Shown here piece after piece: positions 7,742-16,311 of a DNA stretch of 64,000 nt; position 1 is the stretch's first letter; every line of letters starts with the position of its first letter. This DNA comes from Flavobacterium hibernum (GTDB lineage: Bacteria > Bacteroidota > Bacteroidia > Flavobacteriales > Flavobacteriaceae). A program made the position numbers and the translations under genes. The stretch is from the NCBI RefSeq assembly GCF_000832125.1, contig NZ_JPRK01000008.1:372001-436000 (forward strand). Direction: 5' to 3'. The notes beneath the pieces were generated by a model that had not been told where the DNA came from, did no database searches, and saw only the letters and a list, made by a program, of their open reading frames with translations.

Positions 7742-8125
7742 TTACTCTATCTCTTCCCCAACTTCTTCCTCAATCAACTCATCTTCAAAAATCGATTCAC
7801 TCGATGAGAAGTCCAAAATTTCAGATCTCGAACCATACGTTACAATTTCCTTTATTCCCTTTTGCAAAAGCAATTCCGTGGTGTATTTACGACTTGTTGC
7901 AAAATGAACCTCGCCCAACATCAATTTAAAGAAATACTTCCCTCCAGAACCTTTAAACTTCAAAAACTTAGCCTGATCTATATTCGCCTTAAACCTCTCA
8001 ATATCCTCCTCACCTTCGAACTTCAATTCATAACTCAAACTCGTAAATATCACTTTCCCTTTTCTGGAAGTAAACACAAACTTGTATTCATCATTAAACC
8101 GCTTACTGATTACAAAAGCACCCAT
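7742..8125 (-). CDS. YegP-like protein with two DUF1508 repeats
   Basis: A 127-residue protein starting MGAFVISKRFNDEYKFVFTS, then KGKVIFTSLSY, the pattern of the DUF1508 (YegP) fold. A second, more diverged copy follows at about 53-94 (GGKYFFKLMLGEVHFATSRK, then YTTELLLQKGIKEI). The C-terminal 30 residues are very acidic (ESIFEDELIEEEVGEEIE). The family is small and cytosolic with no proven role. Two tandem repeats are usual for the family; the acidic tail is less so. Upstream lies an AT-rich word repeat (8132-8162). Confidence 0.7.
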   Translation of the reverse strand: MGAFVISKRFNDEYKFVFTSRKGKVIFTSLSYELKFEGEEDIERFKANIDQAKFLKFKGSGGKYFFKLMLGEVHFATSRKYTTELLLQKGIKEIVTYGSRSEILDFSSSESIFEDELIEEEVGEEIE

Positions 8126-8131
8126 TTATTA

Positions 8132-8162
8132 TTTTAGATTTTAAATTACTGATCTTAGATTC
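8132..8162 (-). repeat. TCTAAAAT word repeat upstream of a start codon
   Basis: Read on the minus strand: AATCTAAGATCAGTAATTTAAAATCTAAAAT, ending 6 bases before the YegP-like start codon. The same word family occurs at 24002-24035 and 24171-24209, also next to start codons. Confidence 0.55.
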
Positions 8163-8212
8163 TCCAAAATAAATTTACTTCGTTCATTTATTTTGAGCTG
8201 CGCGAGTTTACA

Positions 8213-8246
8213 CAATAAAAAAAGCCTCTTCAAAAGAAGAGGCTTT
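8213..8246 (-). terminator. Terminator of the tRNA operon
   Basis: On the minus strand AAAGCCTCTT pairs with AAGAGGCTTT across a 6-base loop, followed by a T run. It begins 2 bases past the tRNA-Leu 3' end. Confidence 0.85.
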
Positions 8247-8248
8247 AG

Positions 8249-8334
8249 TACTCAGAGCGGGACTTGAACCCGCACGAACATTGCTGTTCACTGGATTTTA
8301 AGTCCAGCGTGTCTACCAATTTCACCATCCGAGC
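8249..8334 (-). tRNA. tRNA-Leu (anticodon UAA)
   Basis: An 86-base class II tRNA: acceptor GCTCGGA/TCTGAGT, the D-arm TGGTGAAATTGGTAGAC, anticodon stem CTGGA/TCCAG with loop CTTAAAA (anticodon TAA, positions 8298-8300), a variable arm, and T-arm GCGGGTTCAAGTCCCGC. CCA is not encoded. It shares a transcript with tRNA-Gly, 14 bases upstream. Confidence 0.95.
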
Positions 8335-8348
8335 ATTATATGGCTTTG

Positions 8349-8421
8349 AGCGAAAAACGGGGCTCGAACCCGCGACCTCGACCTTGGCAAGGTCGCGCTC
8401 TACCAACTGAGCTATTTTCGC
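8349..8421 (-). tRNA. tRNA-Gly (anticodon GCC)
   Basis: A 73-base tRNA: acceptor GCGAAAA/TTTTCGC, D-arm GCTCAGTTGGTAGAGC, anticodon stem CGACC/GGTCG with loop TTGCCAA (anticodon GCC), and a GGGTTCGAGCCCC T-arm. CCA is not encoded. First gene of the two-tRNA unit. Confidence 0.95.
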
Positions 8422-8582
8422 ATTTCAAATTCTTGTAAGAACCGCAACACCTGACTTGTTGTGTATTGCGAGTGCAAATTTAGGACATTTATTCAATTAC
8501 ACAAGCGTTTTTCAAAAAAAAATCACACTTATTTTATAACTTTCTGATAACCTAAACTTTAAACTTGAAACTTTTTTTGATT

Positions 8583-11189
8583 TTATTTCTTAACCAACAT
8601 TCGCTTGATTTCATTCAGCTTCATCAGTGCTTCGACTGGTGTTATCGCGTTTATATCAAGACTCATGATCTCTTCTTTTATTTCTTCTAACAAAGGATCA
8701 TCTAAATTAAAGAAACTCATTTGCATTTCATCCGCAGCAGATTTTACTCCGTTCAAAGCTTCACTCGAATGATTCTTCTCTAATTTCTTCAATAACTTCT
8801 GTGCTTTCAAAATTACAATTTGAGGCATTCCGGCCATTTTTGCCACATGAATTCCAAAACTATGTGCACTTCCACCTTTTACCAGCTTACGAATAAACAG
8901 AACAGTATCTTTTAATTCTTTTACTGCAACATTATAATTCTGAATTCTTGGCAAAGATTCCGTCATTTCGTTCAATTCGTGATAATGGGTCGCAAATAAG
9001 GTTTTTGGCTTTGACGGATGTTCATGCAAAAATTCGGCAATAGCCCAAGCAATCGAAATTCCGTCATACGTACTTGTTCCTCTTCCAATCTCATCCAACA
9101 ATACCAGACTACGATCTGAGATATTATTCAAAATAGAAGCTGTCTCATTCATCTCGACCATAAAAGTAGATTCTCCCATCGAAATATTATCCGATGCCCC
9201 TACTCTGGTAAAGATTTTATCAACAATTCCCATTCTAACACTATCAGCCGGAACAAAACTTCCCATTTGAGCCAATAATACAATTAAAGCGGTTTGCCTT
9301 AAAATAGCCGACTTACCAGACATATTGGGCCCCGTAATCATTATTATTTGCTGCGTATCTCTATCTAAAAAAACATCATTGGCAATATAAGGTGTTCCAA
9401 CAGGTAATTGTTTTTCAATTACCGGGTGTCTACCATTTTTTATTTCCAACTCAAAACTTTCGTCAATTTCAGGACATACATATTGATTCTCTATTGCCAA
9501 TTGTGTAAACGAACACAAACAATCTAGTTGTGCTACCAAATTAGCATTCATTTGAACTGGCTTAATATAAGTTGCAATCCAGGCAATTAATTGTTCAAAA
9601 AGCTCTGATTCTATTTTATGAATTTTTTCTTCGGCACCTAAAATTTTGGTTTCGTATTCTTTTAATTCTTCAGTAATGTAACGCTCTGCATTTACTAAAG
9701 TTTGCTTACGAATCCATTCTGTGGGTACTTTGTCTTTATGCGTATTTCTAACTTCAATGTAATAACCGAATACGTTATTGAAAGATATTTTTAAAGATGA
9801 AATTCCTGTTCTCTCTGATTCTCTTTTCTCAATTCCTTCCAGATATTCTTTCCCAGAAGTCGAAATAGCACGCAAATCATCCAGCTCTTCGCTTATCCCT
9901 TTGGCAATTGCATTTCCTTTTGCAATTGCAACCGGCGCATCTTGATTTAGGGTCACTTTGATTTTCTCTCGCAACAAATCACAAGAATGCAAACTATCTC
10001 CAATAACTTTTACCGCTTCTTGCGGACTTTGTAGTGCTAATGTTTTTATTGGAATGATAGCGTCAAGAGATTCTTTTAAATATACAATTTCACGAGGGGA
10101 AACTTTCCCAGCAGCGATTTTCGAAATCAAACGTTCTAAATCTGAAATTTGCTTGATCTGATACTGAATATTTTGCAGTACGTCCGGATCTGATTTCAAA
10201 TACGAAACCACATCATGACGTCCTTTTATTTTATTACTATCTTTTAAAGGAAGAGCCAACCAACGTTTTAACAAACGTCCTCCCATTGGCGAAAGCGTTC
10301 TGTCAATTACATCTAAAAGCGTAACTGCATTTGGATTATAACTATGATACAACTCTAAGTTACGAATTGTAAAACGATCCATCCAAACATAAGTATCTTC
10401 AGCAATACGCTGAATTGCTGTGATATGCTGAACGCGATTATGTTGTGTCTCGGACAAATAATACAAAATTGCACCCGACGCAATGATTCCTTCTTTTAAC
10501 TCTTCAATTCCAAAACCTTTTAGCGAAACGGTTTGAAAATGCTTTGTTAAAGTTTCTAAAGCATAATCTTCCTTATAGATCCAATCTTCTAAATAAAAAC
10601 TATGAAAATCCTCTCCAAAAGCAGCTTTAAAATCTCCCTTGTTATTCTTAGGAACCAGAACTTCACTTGGATTAAAATTCTGCAATAATTTATCTATATA
10701 TTCTGCATTTCCCTGAGCGGTTAAAAACTCTCCTGTAGAAACATCTAAAAAGGAAATTCCTATATTTTTATTACTAAAATAAACCGATGCTAAAAAATTG
10801 TTTGTTTTTGATTGTAAAACCTCGTCATTTAAAGAAACGCCCGGAGTTACAAGCTCTGTAACGCCACGTTTTACAATAGTTTTAGTCATTTTTGGATCTT
10901 CAAGCTGATCGCAAATTGCAACACGAAGTCCCGCTTTAACTAATTTTGGCAAATAGGTATTGATGGAATGATGCGGAAAACCTGCCAAAGCGGTTTCAGT
11001 TTCAGAACCTGCTCCTCTTTTAGTTAAAGTTATTCCAAGAATTTTTGAAGCCCTAATAGCGTCTTCTCCAAAGGTTTCGTAAAAATCACCTACTCTAAAA
11101 AGCAAACATGCATCAGGATATTTTCTCTTGATTTCGTTGTACTGTTTCATTAAAGGTGTCTCTTTCACCACTTTCTCTTTCGCTGCCAA
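8583..11189 (-). CDS. mutS: DNA mismatch repair protein MutS
   Basis: Recognises base mismatches and small loops and starts repair with MutL. Motifs run in order: the mismatch-reading [15 protein letters not shown] (about 30-44, Phe-x-Glu wedge), connector and core domains, Walker [22 protein letters not shown] (Walker B and signature), and FATHYHEL. The best start is a TTG at 11189, giving 868 residues beginning (M)[15 protein letters not shown] as in family members; an in-frame ATG at 11246 would add 19 residues that do not look like MutS. The gene stands alone between the tRNAs and the DUF1573 gene. Confidence 0.95.
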   Translation of the reverse strand: MAAKEKVVKETPLMKQYNEIKRKYPDACLLFRVGDFYETFGEDAIRASKILGITLTKRGAGSETETALAGFPHHSINTYLPKLVKAGLRVAICDQLEDPKMTKTIVKRGVTELVTPGVSLNDEVLQSKTNNFLASVYFSNKNIGISFLDVSTGEFLTAQGNAEYIDKLLQNFNPSEVLVPKNNKGDFKAAFGEDFHSFYLEDWIYKEDYALETLTKHFQTVSLKGFGIEELKEGIIASGAILYYLSETQHNRVQHITAIQRIAEDTYVWMDRFTIRNLELYHSYNPNAVTLLDVIDRTLSPMGGRLLKRWLALPLKDSNKIKGRHDVVSYLKSDPDVLQNIQYQIKQISDLERLISKIAAGKVSPREIVYLKESLDAIIPIKTLALQSPQEAVKVIGDSLHSCDLLREKIKVTLNQDAPVAIAKGNAIAKGISEELDDLRAISTSGKEYLEGIEKRESERTGISSLKISFNNVFGYYIEVRNTHKDKVPTEWIRKQTLVNAERYITEELKEYETKILGAEEKIHKIESELFEQLIAWIATYIKPVQMNANLVAQLDCLCSFTQLAIENQYVCPEIDESFELEIKNGRHPVIEKQLPVGTPYIANDVFLDRDTQQIIMITGPNMSGKSAILRQTALIVLLAQMGSFVPADSVRMGIVDKIFTRVGASDNISMGESTFMVEMNETASILNNISDRSLVLLDEIGRGTSTYDGISIAWAIAEFLHEHPSKPKTLFATHYHELNEMTESLPRIQNYNVAVKELKDTVLFIRKLVKGGSAHSFGIHVAKMAGMPQIVILKAQKLLKKLEKNHSSEALNGVKSAADEMQMSFFNLDDPLLEEIKEEIMSLDINAITPVEALMKLNEIKRMLVKK

Positions 11190-11311
11190 ATTATTGTATT
11201 TTAAATGAAATTTTGTGACAGCGAATTTATAATATTTTAGCGGCATATAGAAGAGCTTCAAAAATTAAAATATTTTAAGTAATTTTTAAGTCGAGATATT
11301 AGAATTTTCTC

Positions 11312-11319
11312 TAGATTTG
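11312..11319 (+). promoter_or_regulatory. -7 promoter element for the DUF1573 gene
   Basis: TAGATTTG fits TAnnTTTG, ending 26 bases before the ATG at 11346. Confidence 0.6.
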
Positions 11320-11345
11320 TTCATAATTAAAAAAGACCCTACAAG

Positions 11346-11771
11346 ATGAAAAAAATAATCTTAATTGCTATGTTAGTTGTGGCTGGAATCGCTACTTCTA
11401 ACGCTCAAAGCACTAAAAAAGCTGCTAAAGCTGCTAAAGTTGAAGGAGCTGGAATGGCTTTTGAAACAGAAACTATTGATTACGGAACTATCGCTCATAA
11501 TGCCGATGGAAAACGTGAGTTTGTTTTTGTAAACAACGGAACTAAACCATTAATCATTACTAACACACTAGGTTCTTGTGGTTGTACTGTACCAACAACT
11601 CCAAAAGAGCCAATCGCTCCAGGTGCTAAAGGTATTATTGGTGTAAAATATGCTACTGACAGAGTTGGTGCTTTTACAAAAACTGTAACTGTTACTTCTA
11701 ATGCCGAAGGACAACCAACAAAAGTACTTACTATTAAAGGTACAGTTTTACCAGATCCAGTTAAAAGCTAA
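11346..11771 (+). CDS. DUF1573 domain exported protein
   Basis: A 141-residue protein with a signal peptide (MKKIILIAMLVVAGIATSNA, cleavage after NAQ), a Lys/Ala-rich linker, then one DUF1573 domain. The domain shows IDYGTI...FVFVNNGTKPLIITNTLGSCGCTVP and IGVKYATDRVGAFTKTVTV, an Ig-like (ASH-type) beta sandwich carrying the family CGC motif. The family is abundant and exported in Bacteroidota with no defined biochemical role. It has its own promoter and a terminator at 11798-11829, so it is monocistronic. Confidence 0.88.
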   Translation: MKKIILIAMLVVAGIATSNAQSTKKAAKAAKVEGAGMAFETETIDYGTIAHNADGKREFVFVNNGTKPLIITNTLGSCGCTVPTTPKEPIAPGAKGIIGVKYATDRVGAFTKTVTVTSNAEGQPTKVLTIKGTVLPDPVKS

Positions 11772-11797
11772 TCTGAAAAACAAAATAAAATAAATCG

Positions 11798-11829
11798 AAA
11801 AAGCTTCCTTATCTTTGGAAGCTTTTTTT
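11798..11829 (+). terminator. Terminator after the DUF1573 gene
   Basis: AAAAAGCTTCC, loop TTATCTTT, GGAAGCTTTTT plus further T. It ends 20 bases before the next start. Confidence 0.8.
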
Positions 11830-11849
11830 ATGACCTGAATACAACACAA

Positions 11850-12392
11850 ATGAGAAAACTAGAAAATAGCGAACTTGACAGAAAATCGATTGAAGATTTT
11901 AAAAAATCAGATAAAACGCCTTTAATAATAGTATTAGACGACATTCGTAGCTTACACAATATTGGATCTGTGTTTAGAACTTCTGATGCTTTTTTGGTCG
12001 AAAAAATAATCTTGTGCGGTATTACTGCAACTCCTCCTAACAAAGAAATTCACAAAACTGCTCTTGGCGCTACCGAAACTGTAGCATGGGAACATCATGA
12101 AAATGTATTAGAAGTTATTGAAAATCTTAAAAAAGAAAACGTAATAACAATGGCAATTGAGCAAGTTGAAAGTTCCATTTTTCTACAGGATTTTAAAGTG
12201 ACAAAAAATCAAAAATATGCATTGGTTTTTGGCAATGAAGTTTATGGCGTTGCACAGGAAGCCGTTGCCATTTGTGATGGCTGTATTGAAATTCCTCAAT
12301 TAGGCACAAAACATTCTTTAAACATTGCAGTTAGCGCCGGAATTGTAGTTTGGGATTTATTTCAAAAATTAAACTGGCCAAGCAACGTTTAG
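11850..12392 (+). CDS. SpoU/TrmH family RNA 2'-O-methyltransferase
   Basis: An SAM-dependent trefoil-knot (SPOUT) methylase of tRNA or rRNA ribose. The 180-residue protein has motif 1 NIGSVFRTSDAF (37-48, catalytic Arg43), motif 2 ALVFGNEVYGV (124-134) and motif 3 IPQLGTKHSLNIAVSAGI (148-165). It lacks the N-terminal L30-like substrate domain of TrmH/RlmB-type enzymes, so it resembles compact single-domain members; the target nucleotide cannot be inferred. It follows the DUF1573 terminator and probably has its own promoter. Confidence 0.9.
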   Translation: MRKLENSELDRKSIEDFKKSDKTPLIIVLDDIRSLHNIGSVFRTSDAFLVEKIILCGITATPPNKEIHKTALGATETVAWEHHENVLEVIENLKKENVITMAIEQVESSIFLQDFKVTKNQKYALVFGNEVYGVAQEAVAICDGCIEIPQLGTKHSLNIAVSAGIVVWDLFQKLNWPSNV

Positions 12393-12501
12393 ATACAACA
12401 TTTTGTATTCTAAAAAATATTATTTTATATGAAATTCGAAATTTATATGTTAGAATTTTAAATATATTTTTTTGTTATCATAAAATTGATACTTTTATGA
12501 A

Positions 12502-14685
12502 ATGAAAAATATTAATTTCTTAACAATATCATTTTTGTTTTTCGTTTTTTGTTTTAATCAATCTTACGCAAATAAGACGATTAAAACTTTAAACAGAAAT
12601 GCCATTGCAATAAAGAATGATACTTTAAAATCAAACAAAAAAAACACATCTAAAGTAAATTTTGATGTTACTCCTCCAAGAATTATAGCTTCCGGAGATC
12701 AATTCTACTGCCCGCAAAACACCATTAATATTGTAACCTCGATTCAAATTTTTCATGATCCTCTAGAATTAGGAACTAAAGCTGGATATATTCAAATTTC
12801 TTCTGGCTACTCGAGTTTAGACAAATTGGAACTTGCTAACCTAGCAGCTCATCCAACAATTAAAACGAGTTGGGATCCTGTTGCAGGAAAATTAACCATC
12901 GAAAATTCAGCAGGAGGAGATATCCCATATTCTGATCTAGAATTTGCGATTAAAGATGTCGTATTCTCCAATTCTTCAAGTACAGCTTCTGGCACAAGAA
13001 CTTTTTCGATAACAATTGGTCAAGCCAATTTTTTACCCTCAACGCAACATTTCTATTTATTCGTTCCCAGCATTGGCATATCGTGGAGCCAGGCAAAAAC
13101 AGCAGCCGAAACAAGTACTTATTATGGGCTTAAAGGATATTTAGCTACTATTTTATCTGCAGACGAAGCCAAACTAATTGGAGAACAAGCCTCTGGAACC
13201 GGATGGATTGGTGGTAGTGATGCCGAAACCGAAGGTGTATGGAAATGGGTTACAGGCCCTGAAGCCGGAACTGTTTTTTGGAACGGAGCTGCAAATGGAT
13301 CGACACCCAATTTTGCTTTCTGGAATACAGGCGAACCAAACAATCAGGATAATGAAGATTACGCGCATATTACTCAACCAGGAGTTGGCATTAAAGGCTC
13401 TTGGAACGATTTATCGAACACTGGAGCTGGCGGCGGCGATTATCAACCAAAAGGCTATGTTGTCGAATTTGGCGGAATGCCGGGCGAATCACCTTTAGAA
13501 ATTGCTGCAAGTACCAAAATTACCATTCCTGTTGCAACACCTGGTCCAAATCCAAGTGCAATTTGCGATTCGGGTAGTTTTGTTTTAACCGCCACCGCAA
13601 CCCCAGGCGCAACAATAAGCTGGTACGATAGTGCAACGGGAGGAACAGTTTTAGGAACAGGAAATACCTTTACTACTCCAGTTATAAACACAACAACAAC
13701 TTATTATGTTGATGCTAGTTGCGAATCTAATCGAAAATCAGTTATCGCTACTATAAATACAACTCCTAATACACCAGTTGCAACTCAGTCGACATATTCT
13801 AACTGTGGAGCAGGATCTGTAACGATTCAAGCTACTGCAAATATTGGCGTGATCAATTGGTTTGCCGCTTCAACTGGAGGTACAAGTTTATACACAGGAA
13901 ATAATTTCCAAACACCTGTAATTTCAGCAAATACTACTTATTATGCCGAAGCTTCAAATAATGGCTGTATTAATACAAATCGTACTCCGGTAAATATTGT
14001 TATTTATAGTCCGCCAGTAGTTACTGATGAAACTGTAATATTATGCGAAAATCAAGAAATTAATCTCGACGCAGGAATTGCTGGAATGACTTACAAATGG
14101 AGCACTGGCGAAACTGCTCAAATAATTACGGTTGCAACTGGTGGAACTTACACAGCTGACGTTACAAGTCCAAGTCCGGAAAACTGTACAAGTCGAAAAA
14201 CAATTATTGTCGACGAGCATCTAATTCCTAAAATTTCACGTGTTGATGTTAACGGCTCGCAAGCTGTTATTTATCTTACTAAGGATGCTGATTATTATGA
14301 GTATTCTGTAGATGGATTAACTTTTCAGGATTCTAATGTTTTTTATGATGTTCCCGCTGGATTAAGAACTGCTTTTGTTCAGGAAAAAAATGGTTGCGGA
14401 GGTGATACTTTTAACTTTATTGTCATTATTTTCCCTGCATTTTTTACTCCAAACAATGACTCATTTAATGATTCGTGGGAGGTTGCTGGAATGGAAAATT
14501 ATCCGCAAGCACAAGTAACTATTTTTGATCGATACGGAAAACTTGTGGCACAGCTAAATGGTTCTAAAATGAGTTGGGACGGAACTTTAAACAAAACCCC
14601 TCTACCGGCTTCTGATTATTGGTACGCAATGAAAATCGATAATGACCATCCTGTTTTAAGAGGTCATTTTTCTTTAAAAAGATGA
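12502..14685 (+). CDS. T9SS type-B sorted surface protein with C-type-lectin-like domain
   Basis: A 727-residue secreted protein: signal peptide (about 1-23), an adhesin-like beta region (60-180), a C-type-lectin-like domain (185-325; YLATILSADEAKLI, GWIGGSD, GEPNNQDNEDYAHI with EPN at 278-280, SWNDL), two Ig-like repeats (about 345-505, each with TGG...YTGN/GTGN...TPV...TTYY) and a third related module. The C-terminus is a gliding-motility-type sorting domain (FFTPNNDSFNDSW, then VTIFDRYGKLV and a terminal FSLKR). The type IX system would export it and attach it to the cell surface. The EPN motif is typical of mannose-type sugar binding; ligand and calcium use are inference. Confidence 0.9.
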   Translation: MKNINFLTISFLFFVFCFNQSYANKTIKTLNRNAIAIKNDTLKSNKKNTSKVNFDVTPPRIIASGDQFYCPQNTINIVTSIQIFHDPLELGTKAGYIQISSGYSSLDKLELANLAAHPTIKTSWDPVAGKLTIENSAGGDIPYSDLEFAIKDVVFSNSSSTASGTRTFSITIGQANFLPSTQHFYLFVPSIGISWSQAKTAAETSTYYGLKGYLATILSADEAKLIGEQASGTGWIGGSDAETEGVWKWVTGPEAGTVFWNGAANGSTPNFAFWNTGEPNNQDNEDYAHITQPGVGIKGSWNDLSNTGAGGGDYQPKGYVVEFGGMPGESPLEIAASTKITIPVATPGPNPSAICDSGSFVLTATATPGATISWYDSATGGTVLGTGNTFTTPVINTTTTYYVDASCESNRKSVIATINTTPNTPVATQSTYSNCGAGSVTIQATANIGVINWFAASTGGTSLYTGNNFQTPVISANTTYYAEASNNGCINTNRTPVNIVIYSPPVVTDETVILCENQEINLDAGIAGMTYKWSTGETAQIITVATGGTYTADVTSPSPENCTSRKTIIVDEHLIPKISRVDVNGSQAVIYLTKDADYYEYSVDGLTFQDSNVFYDVPAGLRTAFVQEKNGCGGDTFNFIVIIFPAFFTPNNDSFNDSWEVAGMENYPQAQVTIFDRYGKLVAQLNGSKMSWDGTLNKTPLPASDYWYAMKIDNDHPVLRGHFSLKR

Positions 14686-14703
14686 GTTTAATTAGGGAAT
14701 TTG

Positions 14704-14897
14704 ATAATTAGAAAATGAGATAATTATTGGAATGCATTAATTAGAAAATGTGCCAATTAGATAATGAGATAATTATTGGAACGCATTAATTAGAAAATGT
14801 GTCAATTTAGAAAATTAAATAATTATTGCAATGCTATTTTTTTACAAACATAAACAATTGTCTAATTTTCTAATTATCTAATTATCTAATTGCCACA
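14704..14897. repeat. AATTAG word-repeat block between convergent genes
   Basis: Almost three copies of a roughly 49-base unit (GAGATAATTATTGGAATGCA, then TTAATTAGAAAATGTGCC) start near 14717 and 14766, with a diverged third copy. After 14832 the block turns into the inverted form (TCTAATTATCTAATTATCTA then ATTGCCACATT), so the two sides can pair as a long, weak AT stem. It fills the whole gap between the T9SS gene and folK-dNK and may act as the terminator for both. Confidence 0.75.
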
Positions 14898-16031
14898 TTA
14901 ATTCAATTTCTTCTGAATTTCATTCAATATAAAAAGATAATCTTCATGCTTTTTTACAAAATCACGATCTGAAACATCTATTATCAAAACATTCAAATCT
15001 GCCTGTGTTTTGATGTACTCCAAGTAGCCATTATTTATTTTATCCAAATATTCTGCCTCAATATTCTGCTCGTAATTTCGTCCACGTTTTTTGATGTTTT
15101 GAAGCAAACGCTCTGTGTTTTGATACAAATAAATGTACAAATCAGGCTTTGGCATTTCTTTATAAATAATATCAAATAAGTTTCGGTACAAACGGTATTC
15201 ATCTTCTGCAAGCGTAATTTTTGCAAAAATCAATGATTTGAAAATATGATAATCGGCTACGATGAAATCCTTAAATAAATCAAACTGAGCCAAGTCATCA
15301 GATAATTGCTGATAACGATCTGCTAAGAAAGACATTTCTAACGGAAAAGCATATCGGTTTTGATCTTTATAAAATTTAGGTAAAAACGGATTATCGGCAA
15401 AACGCTCTAAAACTGTTTTGGCATTAAAATCTTCAGCAATTTTTTGTACCAAAGTGGTTTTTCCTGCTCCAATATTTCCCTCAAAAGCGATATAATTAAA
15501 ATTCTCGAGTGTAATTCCCTGCAAAGGATTCTTTAAATTTTGAACCACTGTACAAACACTATCGTCTGGCGAAATCGCAATTAACTCTACAATAGATTTC
15601 TGAAAAACGGGATGTTTCCAATCTATATTTAAATCCTGCATTGGCAACAATACAAAATTTCGGTTTTGCATTAACGGATGTGGAATTTGCAGTTTTTCTG
15701 ATTCAATAATTTCATCATCAAAAAAGATCAAATCAATATCAATAAGTCTAGATTGATAACCTTCTTGATTAGATCGAATACGACCCAATTGTTTTTCAAC
15801 TTTCAAAACCTGATTCAGTATTTTTTGGGCAGATGAATTGGTGTGCAAAATCAATGCACAATTATAAAAAGCATCACTCTCAAAGCCCCATGCAGGAGTT
15901 TCGTATAATCTGGAAACTCTGATTACAGTTCCCACTTCCTGATGTATCAAATCGATACAACTTTCGATGTTTGCTAACCTGTTTCCCTGATTACTTCCTA
16001 TAGATAAAACGACTTGATGCTGTGACTTCAT
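14898..16031 (-). CDS. folK: Fusion of HPPK (folate synthesis) and deoxynucleoside kinase
   Basis: A 377-residue two-domain enzyme. Residues 1-165 are 6-hydroxymethyl-dihydropterin pyrophosphokinase: LSIGSNQGNR, ETPAWGF, SRLIDIDLIFFDD (94-106) and PHPLMQNRNFVLLP (117-130). Residues about 175-377 are a deoxynucleoside kinase: P-loop EGNIGAGKTT (184-193), ERFADNPFL, LADRYQQL (DRY at 238-240) and the lid arginines in KKRGRNYEQ. The first half makes the folate precursor pyrophosphate; the second phosphorylates salvaged deoxynucleosides (base preference not readable). Both domains keep their key residues, so both are expected to be active. Confidence 0.92.
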   Translation of the reverse strand: MKSQHQVVLSIGSNQGNRLANIESCIDLIHQEVGTVIRVSRLYETPAWGFESDAFYNCALILHTNSSAQKILNQVLKVEKQLGRIRSNQEGYQSRLIDIDLIFFDDEIIESEKLQIPHPLMQNRNFVLLPMQDLNIDWKHPVFQKSIVELIAISPDDSVCTVVQNLKNPLQGITLENFNYIAFEGNIGAGKTTLVQKIAEDFNAKTVLERFADNPFLPKFYKDQNRYAFPLEMSFLADRYQQLSDDLAQFDLFKDFIVADYHIFKSLIFAKITLAEDEYRLYRNLFDIIYKEMPKPDLYIYLYQNTERLLQNIKKRGRNYEQNIEAEYLDKINNGYLEYIKTQADLNVLIIDVSDRDFVKKHEDYLFILNEIQKKLN

Positions 16032-16260
16032 AATTACTGCAAATTAACTAAAACTATTTTAGAATTACCTACATTATTTGCCTCAAGAATCAGAAGTTTT
16101 CAAGAGATATAAACTCTTCTTTTGTTAATTATTTTCTTTAAATCAACAAAATAACATTTATTATCTTACAAAATTACATATCTTTATTTTTATAATTTAA
16201 AAATGTAAAAACTAAACTTATTTCGTCAAATACGGAACAAGAATTAATTCGTTTTTAGAT

Positions 16261-16268
16261 TACATTTG
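16261..16268 (+). promoter_or_regulatory. -7 promoter element for sppA
   Basis: TACATTTG, consensus TAnnTTTG, 43 bases before the ATG at 16312 in an otherwise featureless 280-base divergent spacer. Confidence 0.55.
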
Positions 16269-16311
16269 TAACAAACCAACCTTTTTTGCTACTTATTAAA
16301 AAAATATTATT

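Noticed and set aside
13122..13498. Several open frames on both strands inside the T9SS gene
   Set aside because: Shadows caused by the low-stop composition of the lectin region; the real frame has domains throughout.
14704..14897. Possible CRISPR array in the 49-base repeats
   Set aside because: Only about three diverged copies, no unique spacers of constant length, and the other half is the inverted form; better described as word repeats.
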